Assembly: GCA_015059335.1 (NCBI GenBank) | Contig: SVAP01000003.1 | Coordinates: 33,930-97,929, forward strand | Direction: 5' to 3' | Origin: Bacillota bacterium | GTDB taxonomy: Bacteria; Bacillota_I; Bacilli_A; RF39; UBA660 | Length of the DNA: 64,000 bases | Shown: positions 54,183 through 63,403 of the stretch, piece by piece | Position numbering within the stretch: position 1 is the stretch's first letter | Layout of the letters: each line of letters starts with the position of its first letter | Position numbers and translations under genes: made by a program | Notes under the pieces: model-generated | Told to the model about the DNA's origin: nothing | Database searches by the model: none | Seen by the model: only the letters and a program-made list of their open reading frames with translations

Positions 54183-54860
54183 ATGGGACAAAAGGTTAGT
54201 CCAATAGGACTTAGAATCGGTATCAATAAAGATTGGGAATCTAAATGGTATGCTGATAACAAAGATTTCGCTAAATATTTAAATAACGATGTTAAAATCC
54301 GTAAATTTTTAGAAAAGAAATTAAAAGATGCAGGTATTTCTACCATTTTAATTGAAAGAAATCCAAAGAATACAGAAGTTACCATTCATACTTCTAAACC
54401 AGGTGTGATTATCGGACGTGGTGGAGAAGAAATAGAAAAACTTAAAAAAGAAATTTCAAAATTAGTAAATGAAGATATAACTATTTCAATTATGGAAATC
54501 AAAAATCCAGATTTAGTAGCTAAATTAGTTGCTGATAACATTGCTCACCAAATCGAAAACAGAGTATCATTCAGAATTGCACAAAAAAGAGCAATACGTA
54601 ATGTTATGAAGGCTGGAGCTAAAGGTGTTAAAACTGCAGTTTCAGGACGTTTAGGTGGAGCAGATATGGCTCGTACTGAAGGTTATAGTGAAGGTAATAC
54701 TCCACTTCATACTTTAAGAGCTGATGTTGACTATGCAACAGCTGAAGCCGATACTACTTATGGAAAAATCGGTGTTAAAGTTTGGATTTACAGAGGTGAA
54801 ATACTTCCTACTAAAAATAACAAGGGAGGTAATGCAAATGTTAATGCCAAAAAGAACTAA
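54183..54860 (+). CDS. rpsC: 30S ribosomal protein S3
   Basis: 225 residues: '[20 protein letters not shown]', KH-domain GxxG '[18 protein letters not shown]', and C-terminal '[20 protein letters not shown]'. mRNA-entry helicase component. AAGGAGGT ribosome-binding site. Its end overlaps rplP by 23 nt. Confidence 0.97.
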   Translation: MGQKVSPIGLRIGINKDWESKWYADNKDFAKYLNNDVKIRKFLEKKLKDAGISTILIERNPKNTEVTIHTSKPGVIIGRGGEEIEKLKKEISKLVNEDITISIMEIKNPDLVAKLVADNIAHQIENRVSFRIAQKRAIRNVMKAGAKGVKTAVSGRLGGADMARTEGYSEGNTPLHTLRADVDYATAEADTTYGKIGVKVWIYRGEILPTKNNKGGNANVNAKKN

Positions 54861-55269
54861 ATATAGAAAACCACATAGAATTTCTTACGAAGGTAAAGCT
54901 AAAGGGAATACTAAAGTTAACTTTGGAGAATTTGGTTTAATGGCTAAAGAAGGAGCTTGGATTACAGGTAGACAAATCGAAGCTGCTCGTATCGCTATGA
55001 CACGTTATATGAAACGTGGAGGAAAAGTATGGATTAATATTTTCCCTCATTTAGCAAAAACTAAACAACCACTTGAAACTCGTATGGGTAAAGGTAAAGG
55101 TAATCCAGAAGAATGGGTTGCAGTTGTTAAAGAAGGTAAAATTATGTTTGAAGTTGGTGGGGTTTCAGAAGAAATCGCTCGTGAAGCTTTAAGACTTGCT
55201 AGTCATAAATTACCAATCAAATGTAAATTTGTAAAAAAAGAAGATGGTGGTGATACTAATGAAGGTTAA
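54838..55269 (+). CDS. rplP: 50S ribosomal protein L16
   Basis: 143 residues from ATG 54838 (GGGAGGT 7 nt upstream), giving '[20 protein letters not shown]'; '[20 protein letters not shown]' and '[20 protein letters not shown]' are diagnostic. Longer upstream frames lie inside rpsC and are not credible. Overlaps rpsC and rpmC. Confidence 0.97.
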   Translation: MLMPKRTKYRKPHRISYEGKAKGNTKVNFGEFGLMAKEGAWITGRQIEAARIAMTRYMKRGGKVWINIFPHLAKTKQPLETRMGKGKGNPEEWVAVVKEGKIMFEVGGVSEEIAREALRLASHKLPIKCKFVKKEDGGDTNEG

Positions 55270-55465
55270 TGAAATAAGAAACTTGACCACTGAAGAAATT
55301 AATAAAAAAATTGATGAAACAAAAGAAGAATTATTCAATTTACGTTTCCAACAAGCAACAGGAAACTTGGAAAAACCTTCAAGAATTAGAGAATTAAGAA
55401 AAACAGTTGCGCGTTTAAAAACTGTATTAGTTGAACGTGAACTAAAAGAAAGTGAGGAGGCTTAA
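55259..55465 (+). CDS. rpmC: 50S ribosomal protein L29
   Basis: 68 residues from ATG 55259, '[20 protein letters not shown]' and '[20 protein letters not shown]'. Two-helix protein at the tunnel exit. The ribosome-binding site GGTGGTGAT is in the end of rplP, which it overlaps by 11 nt. Confidence 0.95.
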   Translation: MKVNEIRNLTTEEINKKIDETKEELFNLRFQQATGNLEKPSRIRELRKTVARLKTVLVERELKESEEA

Positions 55466-55470
55466 TCCTT

Positions 55471-55728
55471 ATGAATAATGTAAAACGTGAATTAGTTGGA
55501 AAAGTAGTTAGTGATAAAGCTGATAAAACTATCACAGTATTAGTTGAAACATATAAAAAAGATCCATTATATGGAAAAAGAGTAAAATATTCTAAAAAAT
55601 ATGCTGCTCATGACGAACAAAACATTGCTAAAATTGGTGATAAAGTTCGTATAGCTTTTACAAGACCATTATCTAAAACAAAAAGATATGAATTAGTAGA
55701 AGTTATTGAAAAAGCAGTTATCTTATAA
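55471..55728 (+). CDS. rpsQ: 30S ribosomal protein S17
   Basis: 85 residues, OB fold: '[20 protein letters not shown]', '[20 protein letters not shown]' and '[20 protein letters not shown]'. Primary 16S binder. GAGGAGGC ribosome-binding site in rpmC end. Confidence 0.97.
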   Translation: MNNVKRELVGKVVSDKADKTITVLVETYKKDPLYGKRVKYSKKYAAHDEQNIAKIGDKVRIAFTRPLSKTKRYELVEVIEKAVIL

Positions 55729-55754
55729 CTCTTTAGTGGAAGGAGGATTATCAA

Positions 55755-56123
55755 ATGGTTCAACAACAAAGTATATTAAAAGTTGCTGATAACTCTGGTG
55801 CTCGTGAACTTATGGTTATCCGTGTACTAGGTGGAAGTAAAGTTAAAACTGGTAACATCGGTGATATCGTTGTTGGTACAGTTAAAAAAGCAATTCCAAA
55901 TGGAACAATTGGAAAAGGAAAAGTAGTTAAAGCAGTTATCGTACGTAGCAAAGCTGGTGCGAGAAGAGACGACGGATCTTATATTAAATTTGATGACAAT
56001 GCATGTGTAATTATTAAAGATGATAAATCTCCAATAGGAACACGTGTATTAGGTCCAGTAGCTCGTGAGTTAAGAGATAAAGATTTCATGAAAATTGTAT
56101 CTCTAGCAAAAGAAGTTATATAA
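55755..56123 (+). CDS. rplN: 50S ribosomal protein L14
   Basis: 122 residues: '[20 protein letters not shown]', '[20 protein letters not shown]' and '[20 protein letters not shown]'. Interface protein and RsfS target. GGAAGGAGGA ribosome-binding site. First gene of the spc-type segment. Confidence 0.98.
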   Translation: MVQQQSILKVADNSGARELMVIRVLGGSKVKTGNIGDIVVGTVKKAIPNGTIGKGKVVKAVIVRSKAGARRDDGSYIKFDDNACVIIKDDKSPIGTRVLGPVARELRDKDFMKIVSLAKEVI

Positions 56124-56145
56124 CCCTTAAAAAGGAGGAAAAAGC

Positions 56146-56454
56146 ATGTATTTAAAAACTGGAGACAAGGTAATTGTTACCTGTGGAAAAGATAAAAATA
56201 AACAAGGAAAAATTACAGAAGTTTTAAGAAGCAAAGATAAAGTTGTTGTTGAAGGTGTTAATATTATTAAAAAGCATATTAAACCTACAAACGGTAATGA
56301 TGGTGGAATTATTGAAGTTGAAGCACCAATCCATGTTTCTAATGTTATGTTAATTGATCCTAAAACAAATAAAAGAACAAGAATCGGTAAAGAATTAGAT
56401 AAAAACGGTAAAAAAGTAAGAGTTACTAAAAAGTCTAATTCTAAACTAGATTAA
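56146..56454 (+). CDS. rplX: 50S ribosomal protein L24
   Basis: 102 residues: KOW motif '[20 protein letters not shown]', '[20 protein letters not shown]' and '[20 protein letters not shown]'. Assembly initiator of the large subunit. AAAAGGAGGA ribosome-binding site. Confidence 0.97.
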   Translation: MYLKTGDKVIVTCGKDKNKQGKITEVLRSKDKVVVEGVNIIKKHIKPTNGNDGGIIEVEAPIHVSNVMLIDPKTNKRTRIGKELDKNGKKVRVTKKSNSKLD

Positions 56455-56471
56455 TTGGAAGGAGGGTATTT

Positions 56472-57011
56472 ATGAACCGCCTAAAAGAAAAATATTTAAA
56501 TGAGATTGTTCCAAGCTTACAAGAAAAACACAACTATAAATCTGTTATGGAAGTTCCAAAAATAGAAAAAATAGTTATTAATATGGGTGTAGGAGACGCT
56601 ACAACTAATAGTAAATTAATGGATGCAGCAGTTGCTGATTTAGCGACAATCACTGGACAAAAACCAGTTATTACTAAAGCTAAAAAATCTATCGCTGGAT
56701 TCAAATTAAGAGAAGGTCAACCTATCGGATGTAAAGTTACATTACGTGGGGAAAATATGTATAATTTCTTAGAAAAATTAATTCGTATCGCACTTCCTCG
56801 TGTTAAAGACTTTAGAGGTGTTTCTAAAAAAAGTTTTGATGGTAGAGGAAACTATACATTAGGAATTAAAGAACAACTTATTTTCTCTGAAATAGAATTT
56901 GATAATGTAGTTAAAGTTCGTGGTATGGATATAGTAATCGTTACAACAGCTAAGACTAATGAAGAAGCATTTGACTTATTAAACGGAATCGGAATTCCTT
57001 TTAAGAAGTAG
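56472..57011 (+). CDS. rplE: 50S ribosomal protein L5
   Basis: 179 residues: '[20 protein letters not shown]', '[20 protein letters not shown]' and '[20 protein letters not shown]'. Binds 5S rRNA. GGAAGGAGGG ribosome-binding site. Confidence 0.98.
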   Translation: MNRLKEKYLNEIVPSLQEKHNYKSVMEVPKIEKIVINMGVGDATTNSKLMDAAVADLATITGQKPVITKAKKSIAGFKLREGQPIGCKVTLRGENMYNFLEKLIRIALPRVKDFRGVSKKSFDGRGNYTLGIKEQLIFSEIEFDNVVKVRGMDIVIVTTAKTNEEAFDLLNGIGIPFKK

Positions 57012-57033
57012 TCTCGTAAAGGAGGAATAAAAT

Positions 57034-57219
57034 ATGGCAAAAAAAAGTATGATTGTGAAAGCAAACAGAAAACAAAAATATAAAGTTCGTGAATATACTA
57101 GATGCGAAAGATGTGGAAGACCACATGCAGTTATGAGCAAATTTAAAATATGTCGTATTTGCTTTAGAGAATTAGCATCAAAGGGGCAAATCCCAGGTGT
57201 TAAGAAGTCTAGTTGGTAA
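57034..57219 (+). CDS. rpsN: 30S ribosomal protein S14, zinc (type Z) form
   Basis: 61 residues with a four-cysteine zinc site, Cys24, Cys27, Cys40 and Cys43 ('[20 protein letters not shown]'). This is the short zinc-containing paralogue typical of spc operons in Bacillota. AAAGGAGGA ribosome-binding site. Confidence 0.97.
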   Translation: MAKKSMIVKANRKQKYKVREYTRCERCGRPHAVMSKFKICRICFRELASKGQIPGVKKSSW

Positions 57220-57239
57220 AAAGGGAAGGGAGGATTATT

Positions 57240-57641
57240 ATGGTATTAACTGACCCAATCGCAGACATGCTTACAAGAATTCGTAATGCTAATGTTATGC
57301 GTTATACAAAAGTAGAAGTTCCAGCTTCTAAAGTTAAAGAAGAAATCGCTAAAATCCTTACAGAAGAAGGATTCATTAGTGGATATACAATTGAAAAACA
57401 TGAAAAACAAGATGATATGATAGTATTATCTTTAAAATACGGACAAAAGAAAGAAAGAGTTATTACTGGACTTAAGCGTATTTCAAAACCTGGTTTACGT
57501 GTTTATGCTAAAGTTGATGAAATTCCTAGTGTTTTAAATGGATTAGGGATCGCTATAATTTCTACTTCAAAAGGAATTATGACTGATAAACAAGCACGTA
57601 AAGAACAAGTTGGTGGAGAAGTACTAGCTTATATTTGGTAA
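57240..57641 (+). CDS. rpsH: 30S ribosomal protein S8
   Basis: 133 residues from ATG 57240 (GGGAGG about 7 nt upstream): '[20 protein letters not shown]', '[20 protein letters not shown]' and '[20 protein letters not shown]'. The frame runs back nine codons into rpsN but that part overlaps the ribosome-binding site. S8 represses the spc operon in E. coli. Confidence 0.97.
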   Translation: MVLTDPIADMLTRIRNANVMRYTKVEVPASKVKEEIAKILTEEGFISGYTIEKHEKQDDMIVLSLKYGQKKERVITGLKRISKPGLRVYAKVDEIPSVLNGLGIAIISTSKGIMTDKQARKEQVGGEVLAYIW

Positions 57642-57658
57642 TATAAGGAGGTGTCTTG

Positions 57659-58198
57659 ATGAGTCGTATAGGAAACAGAATTCTTAGTATTCCTGAAGGT
57701 GTAACTGTTGATGTTAACGAAACAATCGTTACAGTTAAAGGACCTAAAGGGGAATTAAGTACTGATGTAACAGAATATGTTACTGTAAATGTTGAAGGTA
57801 ATCAAGTTACATTAACTCGTAAAAACGATGAAAAAAGAGCAAAACAAATGCATGGTACTGCAAACGCTAATATCGCTAACTTAATTAAAGGAGTTACAGA
57901 AGGATATTCTAAAGCTCTTGAAATTGTTGGTGTTGGTTATCGTTTCCAACCTAAAGGTGATAAATTAGTTATTAATGCTGGTTATTCAAATCCAGTTGAA
58001 CTTAGTGTTCCTGCTGGATTAAAAGTTGAAGGTGTTAGTAATACAGAAATCACTATTTCTGGAATTGACAAACAAGCAGTTGGTGAATTTGCAGCAATTA
58101 TTCGTAAAGTAAGACAACCAGAGCCATACAAAGGTAAAGGTATCAAATACAAAGACGAACATATTCGTCGTAAAGAAGGAAAGAAAGCTTCAAAATAA
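57659..58198 (+). CDS. rplF: 50S ribosomal protein L6
   Basis: 179 residues from ATG 57659 (AAGGAGGTG 7 nt upstream): 'SRIGNRILSIPEGVTVDVNE', 'GVTEGYSKALEIVGVGYRFQ' and 'RKVRQPEPYKGKGIKYKDEH'. A TTG directly before the ATG is not needed. Confidence 0.97.
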   Translation: MSRIGNRILSIPEGVTVDVNETIVTVKGPKGELSTDVTEYVTVNVEGNQVTLTRKNDEKRAKQMHGTANANIANLIKGVTEGYSKALEIVGVGYRFQPKGDKLVINAGYSNPVELSVPAGLKVEGVSNTEITISGIDKQAVGEFAAIIRKVRQPEPYKGKGIKYKDEHIRRKEGKKASK

Positions 58199-58218
58199 AG
58201 TAAAGGAGAGATAAGATT

Positions 58219-58581
58219 ATGGTAAATAAGGTATCTCGTAATGAAGTACGTAAAATTAGACATGCTAGAGTTAGAAAATCAATTTCTGGTACTCCTGAAG
58301 TTCCAAGATTAAACGTTTTCAGATCAAACACTAACATTTCAGTACAAATTATTGATGATGTTAATGGTGTTACTTTAGCTAGTGCTTCATCATTAGACAA
58401 ATCATTAAATATTAAAAATGGTTCCAATATAGAAGCAGCTAAATTAGTTGGAAAAAGTATTGCTGAAAAAGCAAAAAAAGCAAAAATTACAAAAGTTGTT
58501 TTCGATAGAGGTGGATACCTATATCATGGACGTGTTAAAGCTTTAGCAGAAGCTGCACGTGAAAATGGATTAGAATTTTAG
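58219..58581 (+). CDS. rplR: 50S ribosomal protein L18
   Basis: 120 residues: '[20 protein letters not shown]', '[20 protein letters not shown]' and '[20 protein letters not shown]'. 5S rRNA binder with L5. AAAGGAGAG ribosome-binding site. Confidence 0.97.
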   Translation: MVNKVSRNEVRKIRHARVRKSISGTPEVPRLNVFRSNTNISVQIIDDVNGVTLASASSLDKSLNIKNGSNIEAAKLVGKSIAEKAKKAKITKVVFDRGGYLYHGRVKALAEAARENGLEF

Positions 58582-58599
58582 AAGGAGGGTAATATCGGA

Positions 58600-59106
58600 A
58601 TGGAAAAGAAATATAACCCACAAAAGAAAGTTTATGACGAAGAAGTAATTGCGATTAATCGTGTTACTAAAGTTACCCAAGGGGGACGTCGTTTTAGATT
58701 TAGTGCAACAGTTGTTGTAGGAGATAGAAAAGGAAAGGTTGGATTAGGTACTGGTAAAGCAAACGAAGTTCCTGATGCAATTAAAAAAGCAGTTCAAGCT
58801 GCAACTAAAAATATTGTAACTATACCACTAGTTGATAACAGAACTATTTCTCATGATGCAATTGGTATTAAAGGTGCTGCAAAAGTATTAATTAAACCAG
58901 CTCCTAAAGGTACTGGAGTAATTGCTGGAGGACCTGTTCGTTCAGTACTAGAACTTGCAGGAGTTCGTGATATCGTTTCTAAATCACTTGGATCAAATAC
59001 AAAAATTAATATGGCTCGTGCTACTTTATCAGCACTTGAAAATCAAAAATCAGTTGAACATGTTGCTAAATTAAGAGGAAAAACTGTAGAGGAGATTTTA
59101 GGGTAA
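58600..59106 (+). CDS. rpsE: 30S ribosomal protein S5
   Basis: 168 residues: '[20 protein letters not shown]', '[20 protein letters not shown]' and '[20 protein letters not shown]'. Decoding-fidelity protein. Its stop overlaps the rplO ATG by one base, so rpmD (L30), which normally lies here, is absent. GAAGGAGGG ribosome-binding site with long spacing. Confidence 0.98.
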   Translation: MEKKYNPQKKVYDEEVIAINRVTKVTQGGRRFRFSATVVVGDRKGKVGLGTGKANEVPDAIKKAVQAATKNIVTIPLVDNRTISHDAIGIKGAAKVLIKPAPKGTGVIAGGPVRSVLELAGVRDIVSKSLGSNTKINMARATLSALENQKSVEHVAKLRGKTVEEILG

Positions 59107-59549
59107 TGAAATTACATGAATTACATCCAGCTGAAGGTTCAATAAAAAACCGTAAAAGAATCGGTAGAGGACCAGGAAGCGGTACAGGAAAAACTTCAGG
59201 TAAAGGTCATAAAGGACAAAACGCTCGTAGTGGTGGTGGAGTTAGACCAGGATTTGAAGGTGGACAAATACCACTATTCAGACGTTTACCAAAAAGAGGA
59301 TTTAGTAATCATATGTTCAAAACTGAATATGCAGTTATTAATTTAAGTGATTTAAATAGATTTAATGATGGAGATGTTGTAACTCCAGAATTATTAAAAG
59401 AAATGGGTATTATTAAAAAAGAATTAAGTGGTGTTAAGGTATTAGGTAATGGTACTTTAGAAAAGAAAGTTACAGTTAAAGCACATAAATTTAGTCAAAG
59501 TGCTAAAGAAAAAATAGAAATTTCAGGTGGAAAAGTAGAGGTGATCTAA
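59106..59549 (+). CDS. rplO: 50S ribosomal protein L15
   Basis: 147 residues: '[20 protein letters not shown]' then '[20 protein letters not shown]' and '[20 protein letters not shown]'. Translationally coupled to rpsE by TAATG. Followed by secY after one base. Confidence 0.97.
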   Translation: MKLHELHPAEGSIKNRKRIGRGPGSGTGKTSGKGHKGQNARSGGGVRPGFEGGQIPLFRRLPKRGFSNHMFKTEYAVINLSDLNRFNDGDVVTPELLKEMGIIKKELSGVKVLGNGTLEKKVTVKAHKFSQSAKEKIEISGGKVEVI

Positions 59550-59550
59550 T

Positions 59551-60834
59551 ATGTTTGCTACTATTAAGCAAATGTTTAAACCTACAAATAAAGATTTGAG
59601 GAATAGATTACTATTTACTTTAGCGATGTTATTCGTTTTCAAGATAGGAACAGTAATTCGTATTCCTGGAACTCAAAATGTAACAGATAATTTAGGATTT
59701 CTAGAATTAATTAATGCAATGGGTGGTGGTGCGTTAAAACAATTTTCAGTTTTCGCACTTGGTGTTATGCCTTATATTACTGCATCAATTATAATAGAAT
59801 TATTATCTATGGATATAATTCCTTACTTATCAGAACTTGGTAAACAAGGATATACTGGAAGACAAAAGAAAAACCAAATTACAAGATATATTGGTATAAT
59901 ATTTGCCTTTGTACAAGGTATTGCATATTCATTTGCATTCTTAGGTACTGGCGTTGGTGTCATGGAATACTTAAGAGTTGCTACAATAATGACTGCAGGT
60001 ACTGCATTCTTATTATGGATAGGTGATCAAATAACTCAAAAAGGAATAGGTAATGGTACTTCTCTAATAATTATGGCAGGTATATTAGCAACTATTCCAA
60101 CAATGTTTATAGATGCATTTAATGAGTTGGTTAAATTTACTTCAACACAAGCTATATTTATTGGTTTAATATCATTTATAGTATTTGTAATTATTTATTT
60201 ATTAATAATTGTTGGAGTAATATTTGTACAAGAAGCAGAAAGACGTTTACCAATACAATATGCAAATAGAACAACTAGTTCTTATGGAGGACAACAAAAT
60301 TATATGCCATTAAGAATTAATTCTGCTGGTGTTATTCCAGTAATATTTGCATCAAGTATAATTGCTATACCAGCAACTATTGCACAATTTGTTAAAAATG
60401 AAAGTTTCACATTATTTGTAAATAAATACTTAAATTATAATACTATACCTGGTTTTGCATTATATATTGCTTTGATTTTGTTCTTTGCATATTTCTATGT
60501 TTTCTTACAAATTAATCCTGAACAATTAGCAGAAAATTTGCAAAAAAACGGTGGATATATACCAGGAATTAAACCAGGGAAAGATACTTGTAAATATATT
60601 AAACAAGTACTATCTAGATTAACAGTAGTTGGTGCTATATTCTTAGCTGTTATAGCTGGACTTCCAATAATATTTACTAACTTGTCAAAACTACCATCAA
60701 GTATAACAATTGGTGGAACAGGACTTTTAATTGTTGTTGGTGTTGCACTTGAAACATATAAACAATTAGAAAGTTCAGTTGTGTCTAGAAATTACAAAAA
60801 AACAAATTATCAAAGAAGGAGTAGAAAAGCATAG
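59551..60834 (+). CDS. secY: Protein translocase subunit SecY
   Basis: Channel subunit of the SecYEG translocon, 427 residues with ten membrane segments. Family landmarks: 'LAMLFVFKIGTVIRIPG', 'ALGVMPYITASIIIELLS' and 'QKGIGNGTSLIIMAGI', 'EQLAENLQKNGGYIPGIKPG'. The plug and pore-ring region is intact. Ends with TAG overlapping the adk GTG start. AGGTGATC ribosome-binding site in rplO. Confidence 0.98.
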   Translation: MFATIKQMFKPTNKDLRNRLLFTLAMLFVFKIGTVIRIPGTQNVTDNLGFLELINAMGGGALKQFSVFALGVMPYITASIIIELLSMDIIPYLSELGKQGYTGRQKKNQITRYIGIIFAFVQGIAYSFAFLGTGVGVMEYLRVATIMTAGTAFLLWIGDQITQKGIGNGTSLIIMAGILATIPTMFIDAFNELVKFTSTQAIFIGLISFIVFVIIYLLIIVGVIFVQEAERRLPIQYANRTTSSYGGQQNYMPLRINSAGVIPVIFASSIIAIPATIAQFVKNESFTLFVNKYLNYNTIPGFALYIALILFFAYFYVFLQINPEQLAENLQKNGGYIPGIKPGKDTCKYIKQVLSRLTVVGAIFLAVIAGLPIIFTNLSKLPSSITIGGTGLLIVVGVALETYKQLESSVVSRNYKKTNYQRRSRKA

Positions 60835-61487
60835 TGAGAAATATTGTTTTTATCGCACCCCCTGCTGCGGGTAAAGGAACACAAGCAGCAATTTTAAAAG
60901 ATAAATTTAATATTGCTCACATTTCTACCGGTGATTTATTAAGAGAAGAAGTTAAAAAGGGTACAAAGTTGGGCAATGAATTATCAGAACAAATGAAATC
61001 TGGTAAATTAATAAGTGATGAAATAGTAACAGAATTATTAAAAAAGAGATTACTAGAAAACGATACTAATAATGGATATATATTAGATGGATATCCAAGA
61101 AATATATCTCAAGCAGAAACACTTGATACATTATTGAGTGATATTAACAAACCGATTGATTATGTTATTTATTTAGATATTGACTCTGAAACAGCTATGA
61201 AAAGAGCTTGTGGAAGACTTCAATGCAATAATTGTGGAAAGATATATAATAAATATTTTGATGAATCTAAACCAAAATCTGAAAATATGTGTGATGAATG
61301 TAATATTACTCTTACACATAGAGCAGATGATAATGAGGATTCATTTAAAGTAAGATTTGAGACATTTATGGAATCAACAAAACCATTGATTGATTTCTAT
61401 AAATCAAGAAATTTACTATATACTGTTGATAGTAGTATTAGTAAAGAATATACCAGTGAACAAATTAATAAAGTTTTAAATAAATAG
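60834..61487 (+). CDS. adk: Adenylate kinase (zinc LID type, variant P-loop)
   Basis: 217 residues, GTG start overlapping the secY stop. The P-loop reads 'APPAAGKGTQ' where most bacterial Adk have 'GxPGAGKGTQ', with Ala replacing two glycines. 'STGDLLREEVKKGTKLG', 'GYILDGYPRN' and the LID zinc site with Cys pairs ('CNNCGKIY' and 'CDEC') are normal. Converts AMP + ATP to 2 ADP. Standard secY-adk-map-infA position. The ribosome-binding site AAGGAG is 13 nt away, longer than usual. Confidence 0.95.
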   Translation: MRNIVFIAPPAAGKGTQAAILKDKFNIAHISTGDLLREEVKKGTKLGNELSEQMKSGKLISDEIVTELLKKRLLENDTNNGYILDGYPRNISQAETLDTLLSDINKPIDYVIYLDIDSETAMKRACGRLQCNNCGKIYNKYFDESKPKSENMCDECNITLTHRADDNEDSFKVRFETFMESTKPLIDFYKSRNLLYTVDSSISKEYTSEQINKVLNK

Positions 61488-61498
61488 GGGTGAGTTAA

Positions 61499-62248
61499 TT
61501 GATTACAATTAAAACCGATGAAGAAATAGAACTTTTGAGAATGGCTGGTAAAATAGTTTATCAAACACATCAATATTTAAAAGGAAAGCTTAAAGCTGGA
61601 ATGACAACTGATGAAATAGATAAATTAGCATATGACTTTATAATAAGCAAAAATGCTACTCCGTCCTTTTTAAACTATGATGGTTTTCCAAAAACTGTAT
61701 GTATATCAATTAATAATGAGGTAGTACATGGAATTCCTAGTAACAGAATTATTAAAAAGGGGGATTTAGTATCAATAGATATTGGTGCTTGTTATAATGG
61801 TTATCATGGTGATTCTGCATGGACTTACTATGTGGGAACAAATCCTCCAAGTGATATAGCGCGTTTAATGGAGGGAACTGAAAAAGCCTTATACGCAGGA
61901 TTAAATGCGATAAAAGAAGGTAACAGAGTTTATGATATATCTAAAGCCGTAGAAGATTGCGCTAAAGAATATAGGCTATCAGTTGTAAGAGAATTAGTTG
62001 GTCATGGAGTAGGTAAGAGTGTTCATGAAGATCCTGATGTACCAAATTATGTAACTAATTACAAAGGTCCTATACTAAGAGCTGGAATGGTAATTGCTGT
62101 AGAACCAATGTTAAATTTAGGAACAAGATTTGTAGTATTAGAGGATAATGATTGGACAGTATCTACTTATGATGGCAAACCATCTGCACACTATGAACAT
62201 ACTGTTTTAGTTACCAAAGATGGATATGAAATATTAACAGGAGAGTGA
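61499..62248 (+). CDS. map: Methionine aminopeptidase, type I
   Basis: 249 residues from TTG 61499 (AGGGGTGAG upstream). Dinuclear metal site: Asp in '[20 protein letters not shown]' (two Asp), His in '[12 protein letters not shown]', Glu in 'AVEPMLNLG' and Glu in 'YEHTVLVT'. Removes initiator methionine. Short type Ia without the N-terminal zinc finger. Confidence 0.97.
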   Translation: MITIKTDEEIELLRMAGKIVYQTHQYLKGKLKAGMTTDEIDKLAYDFIISKNATPSFLNYDGFPKTVCISINNEVVHGIPSNRIIKKGDLVSIDIGACYNGYHGDSAWTYYVGTNPPSDIARLMEGTEKALYAGLNAIKEGNRVYDISKAVEDCAKEYRLSVVRELVGHGVGKSVHEDPDVPNYVTNYKGPILRAGMVIAVEPMLNLGTRFVVLEDNDWTVSTYDGKPSAHYEHTVLVTKDGYEILTGE

Positions 62249-62252
62249 TAAG

Positions 62253-62468
62253 ATGGCAAAAGATGATGTTATTGAGATGGAAGGTAAAGTACTTGAAATC
62301 ATACCAGGTGGACAATTCAAGGTAGAATTAGACAACAAGTGTATTGTAACCGCTCACGTTTCTGGTAAAATAAGAATGAATTACATTCGTATTTTACCAG
62401 GTGATACAGTACTTGTAGAGTTGTCCGTTTACGATTTAACACGTGGGCGTATAACCTATAGAAAATAG
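62253..62468 (+). CDS. infA: Translation initiation factor IF-1
   Basis: 71 residues, OB fold: '[20 protein letters not shown]', '[20 protein letters not shown]' and '[20 protein letters not shown]'. It starts 4 nt after map, whose end supplies the GGAGAGTGAT ribosome-binding site. Confidence 0.98.
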   Translation: MAKDDVIEMEGKVLEIIPGGQFKVELDNKCIVTAHVSGKIRMNYIRILPGDTVLVELSVYDLTRGRITYRK

Positions 62469-62483
62469 TAGGAGGGATTTTAT

Positions 62484-62597
62484 ATGAAAGTAAAACCATC
62501 AGTAAAGCCAATTTGTGCAAAATGTAAAGTAATTAAACGTAATGGAAAAGTTATGGTAATTTGTGAAAACCCAAAACACAAACAAAAACAAGGATAA
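62484..62597 (+). CDS. rpmJ: 50S ribosomal protein L36
   Basis: 37 residues, [20 protein letters not shown] then [17 protein letters not shown]. Zinc ligands Cys11, Cys14, Cys27 and His32 are all present, so this is the zinc form. Shine-Dalgarno AGGAGGG 9 nt before the ATG. Between infA and rpsM as in nearly all bacteria. Confidence 0.97.
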   Translation: MKVKPSVKPICAKCKVIKRNGKVMVICENPKHKQKQG

Positions 62598-62611
62598 TGG
62601 AGGTGTAAGTT

Positions 62612-62986
62612 ATGGCACGTATTAAAGGTGTAGATATCCCTAATGATAAAGTATTAGAAATTTCTTTAACTTATATATTTGGAATTGGTAGAACAACTGC
62701 ACAAAAAATTTGTGAAGCTACTAAAATAGATGGTTCTAGAAGAGTTAAAGATTTAAGCGAAGAAGAGTTAAATTTAATCCGTGATGAAGTATCTAAATAT
62801 ACAATCGAAGGTGATCTAAGACGTGAAGTTAGCACAAGTATTAAAGATTTAATGGAAATCGGTTGTTATAGAGGAAACCGTCATAAAAAGGGATTACCTG
62901 TTAGAGGACAAAGAACAGGTAGAAACTGTAGAAGTTGTAAAAATAAAAAAGGACCAAGAAAAGTAGTTGCTAATAAAAAGAAATAG
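62612..62986 (+). CDS. rpsM: 30S ribosomal protein S13
   Basis: 124 residues: '[20 protein letters not shown]', '[20 protein letters not shown]' and '[20 protein letters not shown]'. Contacts P-site tRNA and bridges to the large subunit. The basic tail carries an unusual extra Cys pair ('[11 protein letters not shown]'). TGGAGGTG ribosome-binding site. Confidence 0.97.
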   Translation: MARIKGVDIPNDKVLEISLTYIFGIGRTTAQKICEATKIDGSRRVKDLSEEELNLIRDEVSKYTIEGDLRREVSTSIKDLMEIGCYRGNRHKKGLPVRGQRTGRNCRSCKNKKGPRKVVANKKK

Positions 62987-63002
62987 TTAAGGAGGAAATA
63001 TA

Positions 63003-63386
63003 ATGGCTTATAAAACAAGAAAGAGAAAAGTAAAAAGAAATGTGCCAGAAGGTGTTGCACATATTAAATCTACTTATAATAATTCTATTGTAACAATTAC
63101 TGACGTTGAAGGTAATGTAATTAGTTGGGCTTCTGCTGGAACATTAGGTTTCAAAGGAAGTAAAAAAAGTACTCCTTTTGCTGCAGGTATGAGTGCTGAA
63201 GCTGCTGGTAAAGCTGCTGTTGAAAGCGGAATGAAAAAAGTTAGAGTTGAAGTAAAAGGGTTAGGACCAGGACGCGAAACTGCAATTCGTTCTTTACAAA
63301 CTGCTGGGTTAGAAATTACTGAAATAACAGATGTGACACCAATACCACATAATGGATGTCGTCCACCAAAACGTCCACGTAATTAA
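63003..63386 (+). CDS. rpsK: 30S ribosomal protein S11
   Basis: 127 residues: '[20 protein letters not shown]', '[20 protein letters not shown]' and '[20 protein letters not shown]', ending '[13 protein letters not shown]'-like ('[13 protein letters not shown]'). Platform protein. AAGGAGGAA ribosome-binding site. Confidence 0.98.
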   Translation: MAYKTRKRKVKRNVPEGVAHIKSTYNNSIVTITDVEGNVISWASAGTLGFKGSKKSTPFAAGMSAEAAGKAAVESGMKKVRVEVKGLGPGRETAIRSLQTAGLEITEITDVTPIPHNGCRPPKRPRN

Positions 63387-63403
63387 GAAAGGGGATGTAG
63401 CTT

